A DNA stretch of 64,000 bases from Corynebacterium sp. p3-SID1145 (GTDB taxonomy: Bacteria > Actinomycetota > Actinomycetes > Mycobacteriales > Mycobacteriaceae). The DNA lies in contig JALXXC010000010.1 of the NCBI GenBank assembly GCA_025144245.1, positions 1-64,000 of the forward strand, written 5' to 3'. The notes beneath the pieces are model-generated. The model did no database searches and was not told the origin of the DNA. It worked only from the letters and a program-made list of their open reading frames with translations. This document shows, piece after piece, positions 25,344-33,618 of the stretch (positions are counted from its first letter, which is position 1; each line of letters opens with the position of its first letter). The translations under genes and the position numbers were made by a program.

Positions 25344-26749
25344 TTCTCCGCCGCCTCGATGCGGGCGGGGATGCCCTCCTGCGTCCCGCCCGCAGTTCTC
25401 CCATCCGCGGGAAGATCGCGGCATTTGCCAGTGCCGGGGTAGCGGCGGTGGTCGGTGCCACGGCGGTGATGTCTTATGTCGCAGTTTTCGGTGCAATTGA
25501 AGACCATGAGCTCAGTGCTCTGAACACCCGCACCATCGCGCTGATGCGGCAGGTGGAGGACGACAACGCGGATGAGGCAGCGCTGGACGCGATCGTCGAT
25601 AAGTTCCGGGCCAATAACCCGGGTTACCGTGCCGCCGTCTCCCCCAAAGAGCGGAGCTCCTTCGTAGGCGATCCCTTGCCCGTCGACCGGATGGCGCGCG
25701 ACGGCGACGCTGCTAACTGGTCGCGGATGGAGAACGGCGACGAGATGGTGTCCATCCTGCGCGACCGCGACGGCACGACCGTCGCCGTGGCGCATAACCG
25801 CGCGGATTTCGCCCACCTGAAGAGCCGTCTGAAGGCGACCCTCGCGGGCATCGTCGGTCTGGGCACCTTGCTGGCTGCTCTCACTGGCATCATCATCGCC
25901 CGGGTGACCGTGCGCCCGATCATGCGTCTCCGCCGCGCCGTCGACACTGTTTCCTCCGAGGGCACGCTAGAGCCGATCGAGGTCGCCGGCAGTGACGAGT
26001 ACGCGAAGTTGACCGAGTCCCTCAACGGCTTGATGGAGTCGCTCGACAAATCTCGTGTGCGCCAGGCCCAGCTCGTGGCCGATGCCGGACACGAACTGCG
26101 CACGCCCTTGACCTCGATGCGAACGAATATCGAGCTGCTGATCATGCTGCACCGCTCCGGGCAGATGGCCCAGATGTCAGAAGAGGATCTCAACGAGCTC
26201 GAAGACGATGTCAACGGGCAGATGAAGGAATTGTCCACCCTGATCGGCGACCTTGTCGACCTCGCGCGGGAGGATGACCTGCAGAAGGAATTCGAGCCGG
26301 TGCGCCTCGACGAGGTCATTAAGGAAGCCGTGACCCGTGTGCAGCGGCGGCGCCCCGACGTGAATTTCCGCTTCCGCGCGGATCCGTGGGTGCTGGACGC
26401 CGACCGTGCTGCCTTGTCGCGTGCCCCGGTGAACCTGCTCGACAACGCGGCCAAGTGGTCCCCGCCGGGCGGAGTCGTGCGCGTTTCACTCCGCGCCGGG
26501 CAGCGCAGCGCCGTGCTGATCATCGACGATTCTGGCCCCGGAATTCCGCCGGAGGAGAGGGAGAAAGTCTTCGAGCGTTTCTACCGCGCTCCCGAATCGC
26601 GCCCCATGCCGGGCTCGGGATTGGGGTTGGCTATCGCAGCTCAGATGCTGGAACGCCATGGCGCCGTCATCAGTATCGAGGACTCCGATGACGGCGGTGC
26701 CCGCATCCGTGTCATCTTCCCCGGTAGGCCGGAAAAAGTCTCACAGTGA
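25340..26749 (+). CDS. Sensor histidine kinase (MprB/CgtS2-like)
   Basis: A 469-residue membrane kinase overlapping the regulator by 4 nt (GTGA). Two transmembrane helices (about 27-50 and 170-190) flank a ~120-residue extracytoplasmic sensor domain; then HAMP, the H-box [14 protein letters not shown]-box [11 protein letters not shown]1 DDSGPGIP and G2 GSGLGLAIA. By homology it phosphorylates the adjacent regulator in response to envelope stress, and in mycobacteria the sensor loop is linked to DnaK and unfolded proteins. Confidence 0.93.
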   Translation: MILRRLDAGGDALLRPARSSPIRGKIAAFASAGVAAVVGATAVMSYVAVFGAIEDHELSALNTRTIALMRQVEDDNADEAALDAIVDKFRANNPGYRAAVSPKERSSFVGDPLPVDRMARDGDAANWSRMENGDEMVSILRDRDGTTVAVAHNRADFAHLKSRLKATLAGIVGLGTLLAALTGIIIARVTVRPIMRLRRAVDTVSSEGTLEPIEVAGSDEYAKLTESLNGLMESLDKSRVRQAQLVADAGHELRTPLTSMRTNIELLIMLHRSGQMAQMSEEDLNELEDDVNGQMKELSTLIGDLVDLAREDDLQKEFEPVRLDEVIKEAVTRVQRRRPDVNFRFRADPWVLDADRAALSRAPVNLLDNAAKWSPPGGVVRVSLRAGQRSAVLIIDDSGPGIPPEEREKVFERFYRAPESRPMPGSGLGLAIAAQMLERHGAVISIEDSDDGGARIRVIFPGRPEKVSQ

Positions 26750-26825
26750 CCGTTCAGCAACTACTACGATAAGGGCGGACTGGAAATGAGAACCGGCACA
26801 GCGTTGAGGAGGACAATGACCGACC

Positions 26826-28046
26826 ATGACAACTCCGGAATATCCCACTAACCCAGGTTTCGGCGGCCCCATGGCCCCGCCGCCCTACGGTGAGCAGCAA
26901 CCTGCTCCTGTCCAGCAAACGCCCGTCCGCCAAGAGAAAAAGGGAGTGGGAGCAGGCACTGCCTTCGCGATCGCTCTCGTCACCAGCCTCGTCGCAGGGA
27001 TCGGCGGAGGTGCCCTCGGCGGCACACTGGTCTCCGGTAAGGACGAGTCGTCGCAGAGCTCTGGTATCGGCGCCAGCAGCAACGACAACTCCCTCGACGC
27101 TCCGGTGAAGACGCAGCGCGAGCCTGCTCCCGACGGGTCAGTGGAAAAGGTCGCCGAGTCGGTCCTCCCCGCGGTGGTGTCCATCGAGGTCGCGACCCGC
27201 CAGGGCGGGGCGGAAGGCTCCGGCTCCATCATTAGCTCCGACGGCATGGTGCTCACCAACCACCACGTTGTCGCAGAGGCCGCTGAAGGCGGCGCGCAGA
27301 TGCAGGTCACGCTCAACGACGGCACCAAGCACTCCGCGAAATTCATCGCCTCCGACGTCAACACCGACATCGCCGTGATCCAGATTGAAGACGTGAAGGA
27401 TCTGCCGACGATCCAGTTCGGCGATTCGGACAGCCTCGCTGTCGGCCAGTCCGTCGTCGCCATCGGTTCCCCGTTGGGGCTGTCCGCCACTGTCACCACC
27501 GGTATCGTCTCCGCCCTCAACCGCCCGGTCCGCGCCGCCCAGGGCGGCGGGGAGAGCTCCTTGATGGACGGCATCCAGACCGACGCGGCAATCAACCCGG
27601 GTAACTCCGGCGGTCCGCTGGTGGACATGAACGGCCACTTGATTGGCATGAACTCTGTGATCGCGTCTTTGTCCCAGGGAGAATCCGGTGAAGCGGGCTC
27701 GATCGGCCTGGGCTTCGCCATTCCCTCGAATTTCGCGCGCCGAGTGGCCGACCAGCTCATCAACGAGGGCAAGGCCCACCAGCCGATGATGGGGGTGGAG
27801 GTGGACATCCGCCACACCAGCGGTGGTGCACTAGTCAGCAACGTGCAGCCGGGCAGCCCCGCTGAAAAGGGAGGGCTGACGGCAGGCGACATCGTCACCC
27901 GCATCAACGACCGTCCGATTGAGTCCTCCGACGCCCTCGTCGCGGCAACCCGCTCCTTCGATTTCGGCGAGACCGTGAAGATCGAAGCCCGCAATAAGGA
28001 TTCAAAGGAGACCAGAACGGTAGAGGTGACTCTAAGTTCCGAGTAG
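26826..28046 (+). CDS. HtrA-type serine protease with PDZ domain (PepD-like)
   Basis: A 406-residue protein: a Pro-rich cytoplasmic head, one transmembrane anchor (about 41-65), a trypsin-like domain with the triad His in LTNHHVVAEA, Asp in NTDIAVIQ and Ser in NPGNSGGPL, and a PDZ domain from about residue 315 (GVEVDIRHTSGG, KGGLTAGDIVTRIND). It degrades or chaperones misfolded envelope proteins. ATG 26826 is 13 nt from GAGGAGG (26806-26812); a short out-of-frame ATG (26816) sits closer to that site. TACGAT at 26765-26770 is a -10 candidate. Confidence 0.92.
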   Translation: MTTPEYPTNPGFGGPMAPPPYGEQQPAPVQQTPVRQEKKGVGAGTAFAIALVTSLVAGIGGGALGGTLVSGKDESSQSSGIGASSNDNSLDAPVKTQREPAPDGSVEKVAESVLPAVVSIEVATRQGGAEGSGSIISSDGMVLTNHHVVAEAAEGGAQMQVTLNDGTKHSAKFIASDVNTDIAVIQIEDVKDLPTIQFGDSDSLAVGQSVVAIGSPLGLSATVTTGIVSALNRPVRAAQGGGESSLMDGIQTDAAINPGNSGGPLVDMNGHLIGMNSVIASLSQGESGEAGSIGLGFAIPSNFARRVADQLINEGKAHQPMMGVEVDIRHTSGGALVSNVQPGSPAEKGGLTAGDIVTRINDRPIESSDALVAATRSFDFGETVKIEARNKDSKETRTVEVTLSSE

Positions 28047-28109
28047 ATTCACTAAGTAGCTGAATAGCTGAGATGCACGACCCCGCGAAGCCCACGAGGA
28101 GCCCCGACC

Positions 28110-28676
28110 ATGTCTAACACTCTTGACGCGCTAGACCTCAAAGAGCCCGACGAGGCCTTCCTGCTCGCCGCTGAGGCGGAGGTGGAACTGCCGGCGCAAC
28201 CGTGCGCTCTTGCGGTGCTGATCAGCGACCACAAGCGCAACGGCGCCATCGCCGAAGGAACCGACCAGCTGGTCTTCGAACTGCTCCAGGAGATGGGCTA
28301 CAAAGTCGACGGCGTGGTCAGCGTGAAGTCGAAGAAGTCCGAGATCCGCAAGGTCATCGAGACCGCGGTCGTGGGCGGAGTCGACCTGGTGGTCACCGTC
28401 GGTGGCACGGGCGTGGGTCCCCGCGACAAAGCCCCGGAGGCCACACGCGCGGTCATCGACCAGCTCGTCCCAGGTGTGGGCCAGGCGGTCCGTGCCTCCG
28501 GCCAGTCCTGTGGCGCAGTCGACGCCTGCACCTCGCGCGGAATCTGCGGCGTTTCCGGTTCCACCGTCGTGGTCAATCTCGCACCATCGCGCGCCGCGAT
28601 CCGGGACGGCATGTCCACGATCGCTCCGCTCGTCGCCCACTTGATCAGCGAGCTGCGTAAGTACAGCGTCCAGTAG
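28110..28676 (+). CDS. Molybdopterin-binding MogA/MoaB-type protein
   Basis: A 188-residue MoCF-fold protein: ALAVLISDHKRNG, VVTVGGTGVGPRDKAPEAT (the GGTG/TPxD-type loop) and SRGICGVSGSTVVVNLAPS. Such proteins adenylylate or bind molybdopterin. The first ~30 residues extend beyond the usual domain. The gene between PepD and MscL equals moaB2 in mycobacteria. Molybdenum cofactor function is inferred from the fold, since no other Moco gene lies next to it. Confidence 0.88.
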   Translation: MSNTLDALDLKEPDEAFLLAAEAEVELPAQPCALAVLISDHKRNGAIAEGTDQLVFELLQEMGYKVDGVVSVKSKKSEIRKVIETAVVGGVDLVVTVGGTGVGPRDKAPEATRAVIDQLVPGVGQAVRASGQSCGAVDACTSRGICGVSGSTVVVNLAPSRAAIRDGMSTIAPLVAHLISELRKYSVQ

Positions 28677-28686
28677 AAGAAACGCG

Positions 28687-28881
28687 ATGGCACAGCGCGC
28701 GCGGCGCCGGGTGAAGCGTATTTCCGACGCCGATTACGACAGAAAAGCGGACCGTCCTGATCGTGGACGGTCCGCTGGTGATGCCGAGCGCATCGTCGAA
28801 TTTGACGATTCGCTGCCCGGATCAGAGTCGAGTGAGGCTGCCGATTACGAAGGGGAACGGCCGCCGCACCACGGAGGCTAG
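28687..28881 (+). CDS. Small hydrophilic protein of unknown function
   Basis: A 64-residue, highly charged protein: an Arg-rich first 30 residues (MAQRARRRVKRISDADYDRK), then an acidic half (FDDSLPGSESSEAADYEGE). No fold or family is recognised. It starts 10 bp after the MoaB-like gene with AGAAGAAACG upstream and ends overlapping the convergent mscL stop by 4 bp. Its compact position in the operon and codon use like its neighbours support translation, but length alone would not. Confidence 0.5.
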   Translation: MAQRARRRVKRISDADYDRKADRPDRGRSAGDAERIVEFDDSLPGSESSEAADYEGERPPHHGG

Positions 28882-29288
28882 TGCTTGATCTGCGGGTTGT
28901 TGCCGGCGGCGAGTAGGTCGCGGATCTCAGTAAGGAGCTCCTGCTCTGTCGGGTCTGCCGCCTTCGGGTCGATGCCCCTGCGGAGCTTCTGCTGCTCGTC
29001 GAGCTTGTTCATCGGGGCGACGATGAGGAAGTAGACGACAGCTGCGATCAGCAGGAAGTTAATGATTGCGGTGATCAGGGCGCCGAAGTCCACGAAGGTG
29101 CCGTCGTTGCTCGGAATGATCCGGAAGCCGAAGGAGAAGTCGGCGCCGCCCACGGAGTTGATCAGCGGGTTGATGATGTTGTCGGTGAACGCTTTGACGA
29201 TAGCGGTGAATGCGGCACCGATCACGACACCAACAGCGAGGTCGATGACGTTGCCGCGCATGATGAAGTCTTTGAAGCCCTTGAGCAT
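28878..29288 (-). CDS. mscL: Large-conductance mechanosensitive channel
   Basis: A 136-residue MscL: MLKGFKDFIMRGNVIDLAVGVVIGAAF (N-terminal helix and TM1 with the hydrophobic gate), a periplasmic loop, ALITAIINFLLIAAVVYFLIV (TM2) and a charged cytoplasmic helix. Homopentamers release osmolytes on hypo-osmotic shock, counterbalancing BetP elsewhere in the window. GGAGGG precedes the ATG. Confidence 0.97.
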   Translation of the reverse strand: MLKGFKDFIMRGNVIDLAVGVVIGAAFTAIVKAFTDNIINPLINSVGGADFSFGFRIIPSNDGTFVDFGALITAIINFLLIAAVVYFLIVAPMNKLDEQQKLRRGIDPKAADPTEQELLTEIRDLLAAGNNPQIKH

Positions 29289-29403
29289 GGGGGTCCCTCC
29301 TGGGGTCTAAAGGATCTGGCCCGACAGAAGCTACTACAGAGACTCTTAGAACACCGTCATCGGAGGCCTAGGTTTGCGGAAATATCCACGGGGACTCTCT
29401 GCC

Positions 29404-30027
29404 TCAAACACCCAGCACCACCGCCAAAGGTGAAGAGAGAGATGCGGCGGCGACGGTGGCGGCATCGGAGTGGCGGAGCAGGAGCAGGACGCTGGAGCTG
29501 TCCTCCTCTCCCGGAGCTCCGGAGATCACGACTGTGCCGGATTCGGCTACTGTCTGCGGGGTGCCGTCGCCGGCGGTGACAACGGAGACGCGGGCCCCGT
29601 GGTGCAGCATCGGGATGATGTCGGGGTCAGCGAGTTTAACGGGCACCATCGTGTACGCCTCAGCATCGTCGCCGACCAGTGCGCCGACGAGATCCGGCCC
29701 CAGCAGCCGTGTGGAGGTGACCACCTCACCGGAGGACGCATGCGAAGCGATGACCTGGCCTTCCGCAGCCTCAACCGACGCTACGGCGGACGGCGGGGTG
29801 AATTCCTCGGGCAGAGAGCGCACGGCGAGATCGCCCGCCTCGACGACATCGCCGGGATGCACATCGCGGGCGAAAACAACGACGCCGGGATCGGCATTCG
29901 CCCGGCTGAGGAGCGCGCTCACCGCCGCGCCGGCCACGAGCACAGCGGCGGCTCCCCGGCGCAGCGCAACAGACCGGCGGTAGCCGGGGGTGCGGAGGAA
30001 ATCAGCGGCATCATCAATAAGACCCAT
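29404..30027 (-). CDS. SAF-domain membrane protein (CpaB-like)
   Basis: A 207-residue protein: a short cytoplasmic head, one transmembrane helix (about 24-41), then a SAF domain (VFARDVHPGDVVEAGDLAVRSLP, EGQVIASHASSGEVVTS) and a C-terminal half of beta-rich character. SAF domains occur in pilus assembly CpaB and AFP-like proteins. No pilus genes are nearby, so a general envelope role is all that can be said. It starts 3 bp after the fthC stop and is translationally coupled. Confidence 0.75.
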   Translation of the reverse strand: MGLIDDAADFLRTPGYRRSVALRRGAAAVLVAGAAVSALLSRANADPGVVVFARDVHPGDVVEAGDLAVRSLPEEFTPPSAVASVEAAEGQVIASHASSGEVVTSTRLLGPDLVGALVGDDAEAYTMVPVKLADPDIIPMLHHGARVSVVTAGDGTPQTVAESGTVVISGAPGEEDSSSVLLLLRHSDAATVAAASLSSPLAVVLGV

Positions 30028-30030
30028 GCC

Positions 30031-30615
30031 TTATTGGACTGCCGCACCGCCCCGTCCGGTTCCCAACCACATGAACCCCGATTGCGTCACTGCCGCATCG
30101 ACAGGCTGGTCGTGCGGCTCACGGGGAAGTTCGTCGTAGACCTCCGAGTCGTAAACCAGCGCCACAACGGGGCATTTCACGCCGTCGAGGGCGCGGTCGT
30201 AATAGCCCGCACCCTGTCCCAGACGGACGCCGTGGCGGTCCACAGCGAGGGCAGGCACGATCACGGCATCGCACGAGAGCATGCTTAACGACGCCTCCCC
30301 GGGCCCCTCCGGTTCCCCGATGCCGAAATGAGCTCCTTCATGGAGTTCGCCTACGAAACGCCCCCAGCGCAGATCCCCCTCTTTAGGAGTGATGGGCAGC
30401 CAGAGATCGTGCTTCGCCGCCAACGCGGCGACGAGTTCCACACCGCCCGGTTCGCCCGAGAGAGGGGAGTAAGCGGCCACACGGGAGGTGGGGCCGAGCC
30501 AGTCGAGGAGATGGTCAGTCAGCGTGACGTCGATAAGCGAATGTTCCATCGTCGCACGCTGCCTGCGCGTCGTTGCGCGGATTGCTTCTTTCGCGGAGTG
30601 GCCTACACCGAACAC
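30031..30615 (-). CDS. fthC: 5-formyltetrahydrofolate cyclo-ligase
   Basis: A 194-residue enzyme converting 5-formyl-THF to 5,10-methenyl-THF with ATP. Family features: KEAIRATTRRQR at the N-terminus, VAAYSPLSGEPG, and the signature VPALAVDRHGVRLGQGAGYYDRAL. GTG 30615 is preferred over ATG 30645 because TACAAT (30627-30622) ends 6 nt upstream of the GTG, giving a leaderless mRNA, and because the ATG would overlap the galU start codon on the other strand. The same gene precedes galU divergently in mycobacteria. Confidence 0.9.
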   Translation of the reverse strand: MFGVGHSAKEAIRATTRRQRATMEHSLIDVTLTDHLLDWLGPTSRVAAYSPLSGEPGGVELVAALAAKHDLWLPITPKEGDLRWGRFVGELHEGAHFGIGEPEGPGEASLSMLSCDAVIVPALAVDRHGVRLGQGAGYYDRALDGVKCPVVALVYDSEVYDELPREPHDQPVDAAVTQSGFMWLGTGRGGAAVQ

Positions 30616-30621
30616 GCCATC

Positions 30622-30635
30622 ATTGTAGGTAAACT
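30622..30635. promoter_or_regulatory. Back-to-back -10 elements of fthC and galU
   Basis: Plus-strand TAAACT (30630-30635) lies 8 nt before galU ATG; minus-strand TACAAT (30627-30622) lies 6 nt before fthC GTG. The hexamers are only 2 bp apart, so only one polymerase could open the region at a time. Confidence 0.5.
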
Positions 30636-30643
30636 GCTCATTC

Positions 30644-31591
30644 ATGCAGAATTCCGACCAGAGCCCGCACTCGCGCGTGAAAACTGTCGTCGTGCCGGCC
30701 GCCGGCATGGGCACCCGGTTCCTGCCGGCGACTAAGACTGTTCCGAAGGAGCTGCTCCCCGTGGTGGACACACCGGGGATCGAGCTAATCGCCGAGGAGG
30801 CGGCGCAGGCCGGCGCACAGCGCCTCGCGATCGTGACCGCGCCGGGTAAAGGCGAGGTCATGGAGCATTTCGGCGACTTCGAGCACCTGCGCTCCACGTT
30901 GCTGTCGCGCGGTAAGGAAGAGCAGGCGAAAAAGGTCTCCCGCGCCGCTGAGATCATCGCCGCGGAAGCCGTGGTGCAGGAAGAACCGCTCGGCCTCGGA
31001 CATGCAGTGGGCTGCGCGGAGTCGATTCTCGACGAAGATGAGGATGTCGTCGCCGTCATGCTTCCCGACGACTTGGTGCTGCCCACCGGTGTGATGGAGA
31101 AGATGGCGGATGTGCGCGCGAAGCTCGGCGGTTCCGTGCTGTGCGCCTTCGAGGTGAGGCCGGACGAGGTGTTCAACTACGGCGTTTTCGACGTCCGTGA
31201 AGTCGACACCGATTCCGGTCTCGATGCCGACCGCGTCAAGCGTGTGGTGGGCATGGTGGAGAAGCCAGACCCGGCCGACGCTCCCTCAAACTTCGTGGCC
31301 ACCGGCCGCTACCTGCTCGACCGCGGGATTTTCGACGCTTTGCGGCGCATCACCCCGGGCAAGGGCGGCGAGCTTCAGCTCACCGACGCGATCGAGTTGA
31401 TGATCAGCGAGGGGCACCCGGTCCACGTGGTCGTTCACGACGGGAAGCGCCACGACCTGGGCAACCCGGCGGGCTATATTCCCGCGAACGTCGACTTCGG
31501 CCTGCACCACGAGAAGTACGGCCCGGCTCTGTACAAGGCGATCAAGCAGATCGTGGCAGACTTCGAGGCGGAGAACCCGGACATTCGGTAG
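30644..31591 (+). CDS. galU: UTP-glucose-1-phosphate uridylyltransferase
   Basis: A 315-residue GalU making UDP-glucose for trehalose, cell wall and glycolipid synthesis. Motifs: VVPAAGMGTRFLPATKTVPKEL (nucleotide loop), LGHAVGCAE, VMLPDDLVL (metal Asp), and EKPDPADAPSN. The ATG follows a TAAACT -10 by 8 nt. It starts the rightward unit galU-glp-rimJ-glpR, the same gene order as in mycobacteria. Confidence 0.96.
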   Translation: MQNSDQSPHSRVKTVVVPAAGMGTRFLPATKTVPKELLPVVDTPGIELIAEEAAQAGAQRLAIVTAPGKGEVMEHFGDFEHLRSTLLSRGKEEQAKKVSRAAEIIAAEAVVQEEPLGLGHAVGCAESILDEDEDVVAVMLPDDLVLPTGVMEKMADVRAKLGGSVLCAFEVRPDEVFNYGVFDVREVDTDSGLDADRVKRVVGMVEKPDPADAPSNFVATGRYLLDRGIFDALRRITPGKGGELQLTDAIELMISEGHPVHVVVHDGKRHDLGNPAGYIPANVDFGLHHEKYGPALYKAIKQIVADFEAENPDIR

Positions 31592-31600
31592 GAGGGGACC

Positions 31601-32860
31601 ATGCGCAGTGTCGACGACCACCTCGCCATGATCATCGATGCGACGATGACGCCTGAGCCGATCCGCATCGGCATCACCGATGCACTCGGCCTGATGTGCG
31701 CCGAAGAGGTGCAGGCGAATGCGCCCCTGCCTGGTTTTTCCCAGGCGGCCGTCGATGGCTACGCAGTCCGCGCGGTCGACGTCGGCGGCGGTAAGAGCCT
31801 CGGTCAGAAGGAGGACGCTCCTGCCCCGGAGGCCTCTCTTCCCGTGGTGGGCGAGGTCGCTGCTGGATCCCAGAAGCCTTTGCGCCTCCAACCGCGCCAG
31901 GCAGTGCGCGTGGCCACGGGCGCCCCGCTGCCCACGCTCGCCGACGCAGTGCTGCCCCTCGAGTGGTCGGACCGTGGCCGCAAGCGCGTCACCCCGCACC
32001 GCCCAGTGCGCTCCGGTGACTTCATCCGCCGGGAGGGCGACGACATCCAGCCCGGCGATATCGCGGTGCGTTCCGGCGCTGTGCTCGGTCCGGCCCAGAT
32101 CGGGCTGCTTGCCGCCACCGGCCGCGACAAAGTCCTCGTCTACCCGCGTCCCCGGGTGACCGTCATGTCCTACGGCCTGGAGCTGGTCGACATCGACCGG
32201 AAGCCGGGCCTGGGCCAAGTCTTCGATGTCAGCTCCTATGCTGTCGCCTCCGCCGCGAAGGACGCGGGCGCGGAAGTGAACCGCGTGGGCATCGTCAACG
32301 CCGAGCCGCGCCGCCTCAAGGAGCAGCTCGCGGTCCAGGCGCAGAAGAGTGAATTCATGGTCATCACCGGCGCCGTCGGCGGGTCGAGCGCCAAGCCGAT
32401 CCAGGATGCGCTGGGGGAGCTGGGCGACATCGACACCACGCGTGTGGCAATGCACCCGGGTTCCGCGCAGGGCTTCGGCCTGATCGGGGAGGACCGTATC
32501 CCTGTTTTCCTGTTGCCGTCGAATCCGGTGAGCGCGCTCGTCATTTTCGAGGCACTCATCCGTCCGGCGATCCGGACATCCCTGGGCAAGCGCGTGCCCA
32601 CCCGCCGCACCGTCAAGGCGCGTGCCTTGGGCCGCATCGAGTCCATTCCTGGCCGCCTCGGTTTTATCCGCGCCCGCCTGATGCGCGACGCGGAGACCCA
32701 CGACTACCTCGTCGACGGTATGGGCGGCGTGTCCGGAAGCCCGGCCCACCTGCTGGCGGGGCTTGCGGAGGCCAATGCGATCATCCGGATTCCCGCCGAT
32801 GTCTCAGAGGTCCGTCCAGGCGATATCGTGGATGTTCTCTTCCTCCAGCAGCGGGCCTAG
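31601..32860 (+). CDS. glp: MoeA/gephyrin-like protein, probably the division protein Glp
   Basis: A 419-residue MoeA-fold protein, 9 bp after galU. The scaffold is kept (FSQAAVDGYAVRA, VRVATGAPLPTLADAV, REGDDIQPGD), but molybdotransferase motifs are altered: TGDEL reads YGLEL (191-195), the GGVSVG loop reads ITGAVGGSSAKP (255-266), KPGKP reads HPGSA (285-289), and LPGNPVS reads LPSNPVS. In C. glutamicum, as I recall, a MoeA paralogue (Glp) binds FtsZ and works with a membrane receptor encoded nearby; the GlpR-like gene two positions downstream supports that assignment. A residual cofactor role cannot be ruled out. Confidence 0.75.
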   Translation: MRSVDDHLAMIIDATMTPEPIRIGITDALGLMCAEEVQANAPLPGFSQAAVDGYAVRAVDVGGGKSLGQKEDAPAPEASLPVVGEVAAGSQKPLRLQPRQAVRVATGAPLPTLADAVLPLEWSDRGRKRVTPHRPVRSGDFIRREGDDIQPGDIAVRSGAVLGPAQIGLLAATGRDKVLVYPRPRVTVMSYGLELVDIDRKPGLGQVFDVSSYAVASAAKDAGAEVNRVGIVNAEPRRLKEQLAVQAQKSEFMVITGAVGGSSAKPIQDALGELGDIDTTRVAMHPGSAQGFGLIGEDRIPVFLLPSNPVSALVIFEALIRPAIRTSLGKRVPTRRTVKARALGRIESIPGRLGFIRARLMRDAETHDYLVDGMGGVSGSPAHLLAGLAEANAIIRIPADVSEVRPGDIVDVLFLQQRA

Positions 32861-32862
32861 AC

Positions 32863-33516
32863 ATGTTCAGTTTCTTCGGACGGGCGAGCCACCCAGGTTG
32901 GCCCGAACCGTCCCCGACCGTCCACATTCCCGGCGTTTCCACTGTGCGACTGCGCCCGCTCAATTCCCGCGACGGGAAAGACTGGTCGCGCATGCGCATC
33001 CGGGACGAGGCTGTGTTGCGTCCTGTGGAGCCCACCGTGCCGGGCACGTGGGAGGAGGCCCACTCACCGGCGGCGTGGCGTGTGAACTGGCAGAACCTGC
33101 GGAAGTTCGCCCAGGACGGCATCATCGTCCCGCTCGCGATTGAGCTGGACGGCCGTTTCATCGGCCAAGTGACCCTCGGCAACATCCAGCACGGCGCGAT
33201 CGGGGAGTGCTGGATCGGCTACTGGGTCTATTCCCGCTATTCGGGGCGCGGCATCGCCACCGTCGCCTGCGCGCTCGGGGTCGACCACGCTTTCGCCAGG
33301 ATCGGTCTGCACCGCGTCACGGCGACCTATCTGCCGGACAACCCGGCTTCGGGCAAGGTCCTCGCGAATTCTGGTTTCCGCGAGGAGGGCTATTTGCACC
33401 AGAACCTGCATATCGACGGTGCGTGGCGCGACCACCATTTCGTCGCGCAGAACATCGACGACCTGCCTGGATCCGCCGTGGAACGGCTCGCGGCCCGGGG
33501 CCGCTGCTGGATCTAG
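32863..33516 (+). CDS. rimJ: GNAT acetyltransferase, RimJ/RimL type
   Basis: A 217-residue N-acetyltransferase. The acetyl-CoA loop is YSRYSGRGIATVACAL; preceding IGYWVY and following RVTATYLPDNPASGKVLANSGFREEG are characteristic of ribosomal-protein Nalpha-acetyltransferases. It starts 2 bp after glp. Target protein unknown; RimJ of E. coli modifies S5. Its place between glp and glpR is conserved in actinobacteria. Confidence 0.9.
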   Translation: MFSFFGRASHPGWPEPSPTVHIPGVSTVRLRPLNSRDGKDWSRMRIRDEAVLRPVEPTVPGTWEEAHSPAAWRVNWQNLRKFAQDGIIVPLAIELDGRFIGQVTLGNIQHGAIGECWIGYWVYSRYSGRGIATVACALGVDHAFARIGLHRVTATYLPDNPASGKVLANSGFREEGYLHQNLHIDGAWRDHHFVAQNIDDLPGSAVERLAARGRCWI

Positions 33517-33618
33517 AAATTGCCCCGGGTTTTCGCGGCGTGGGTCGGTCACCGCTCGGTCGCGAGTGGATAATGTCAGCCTGGAAATCTTGCCCGGAAA
33601 GCAGAAAGGTCGTGGCAC

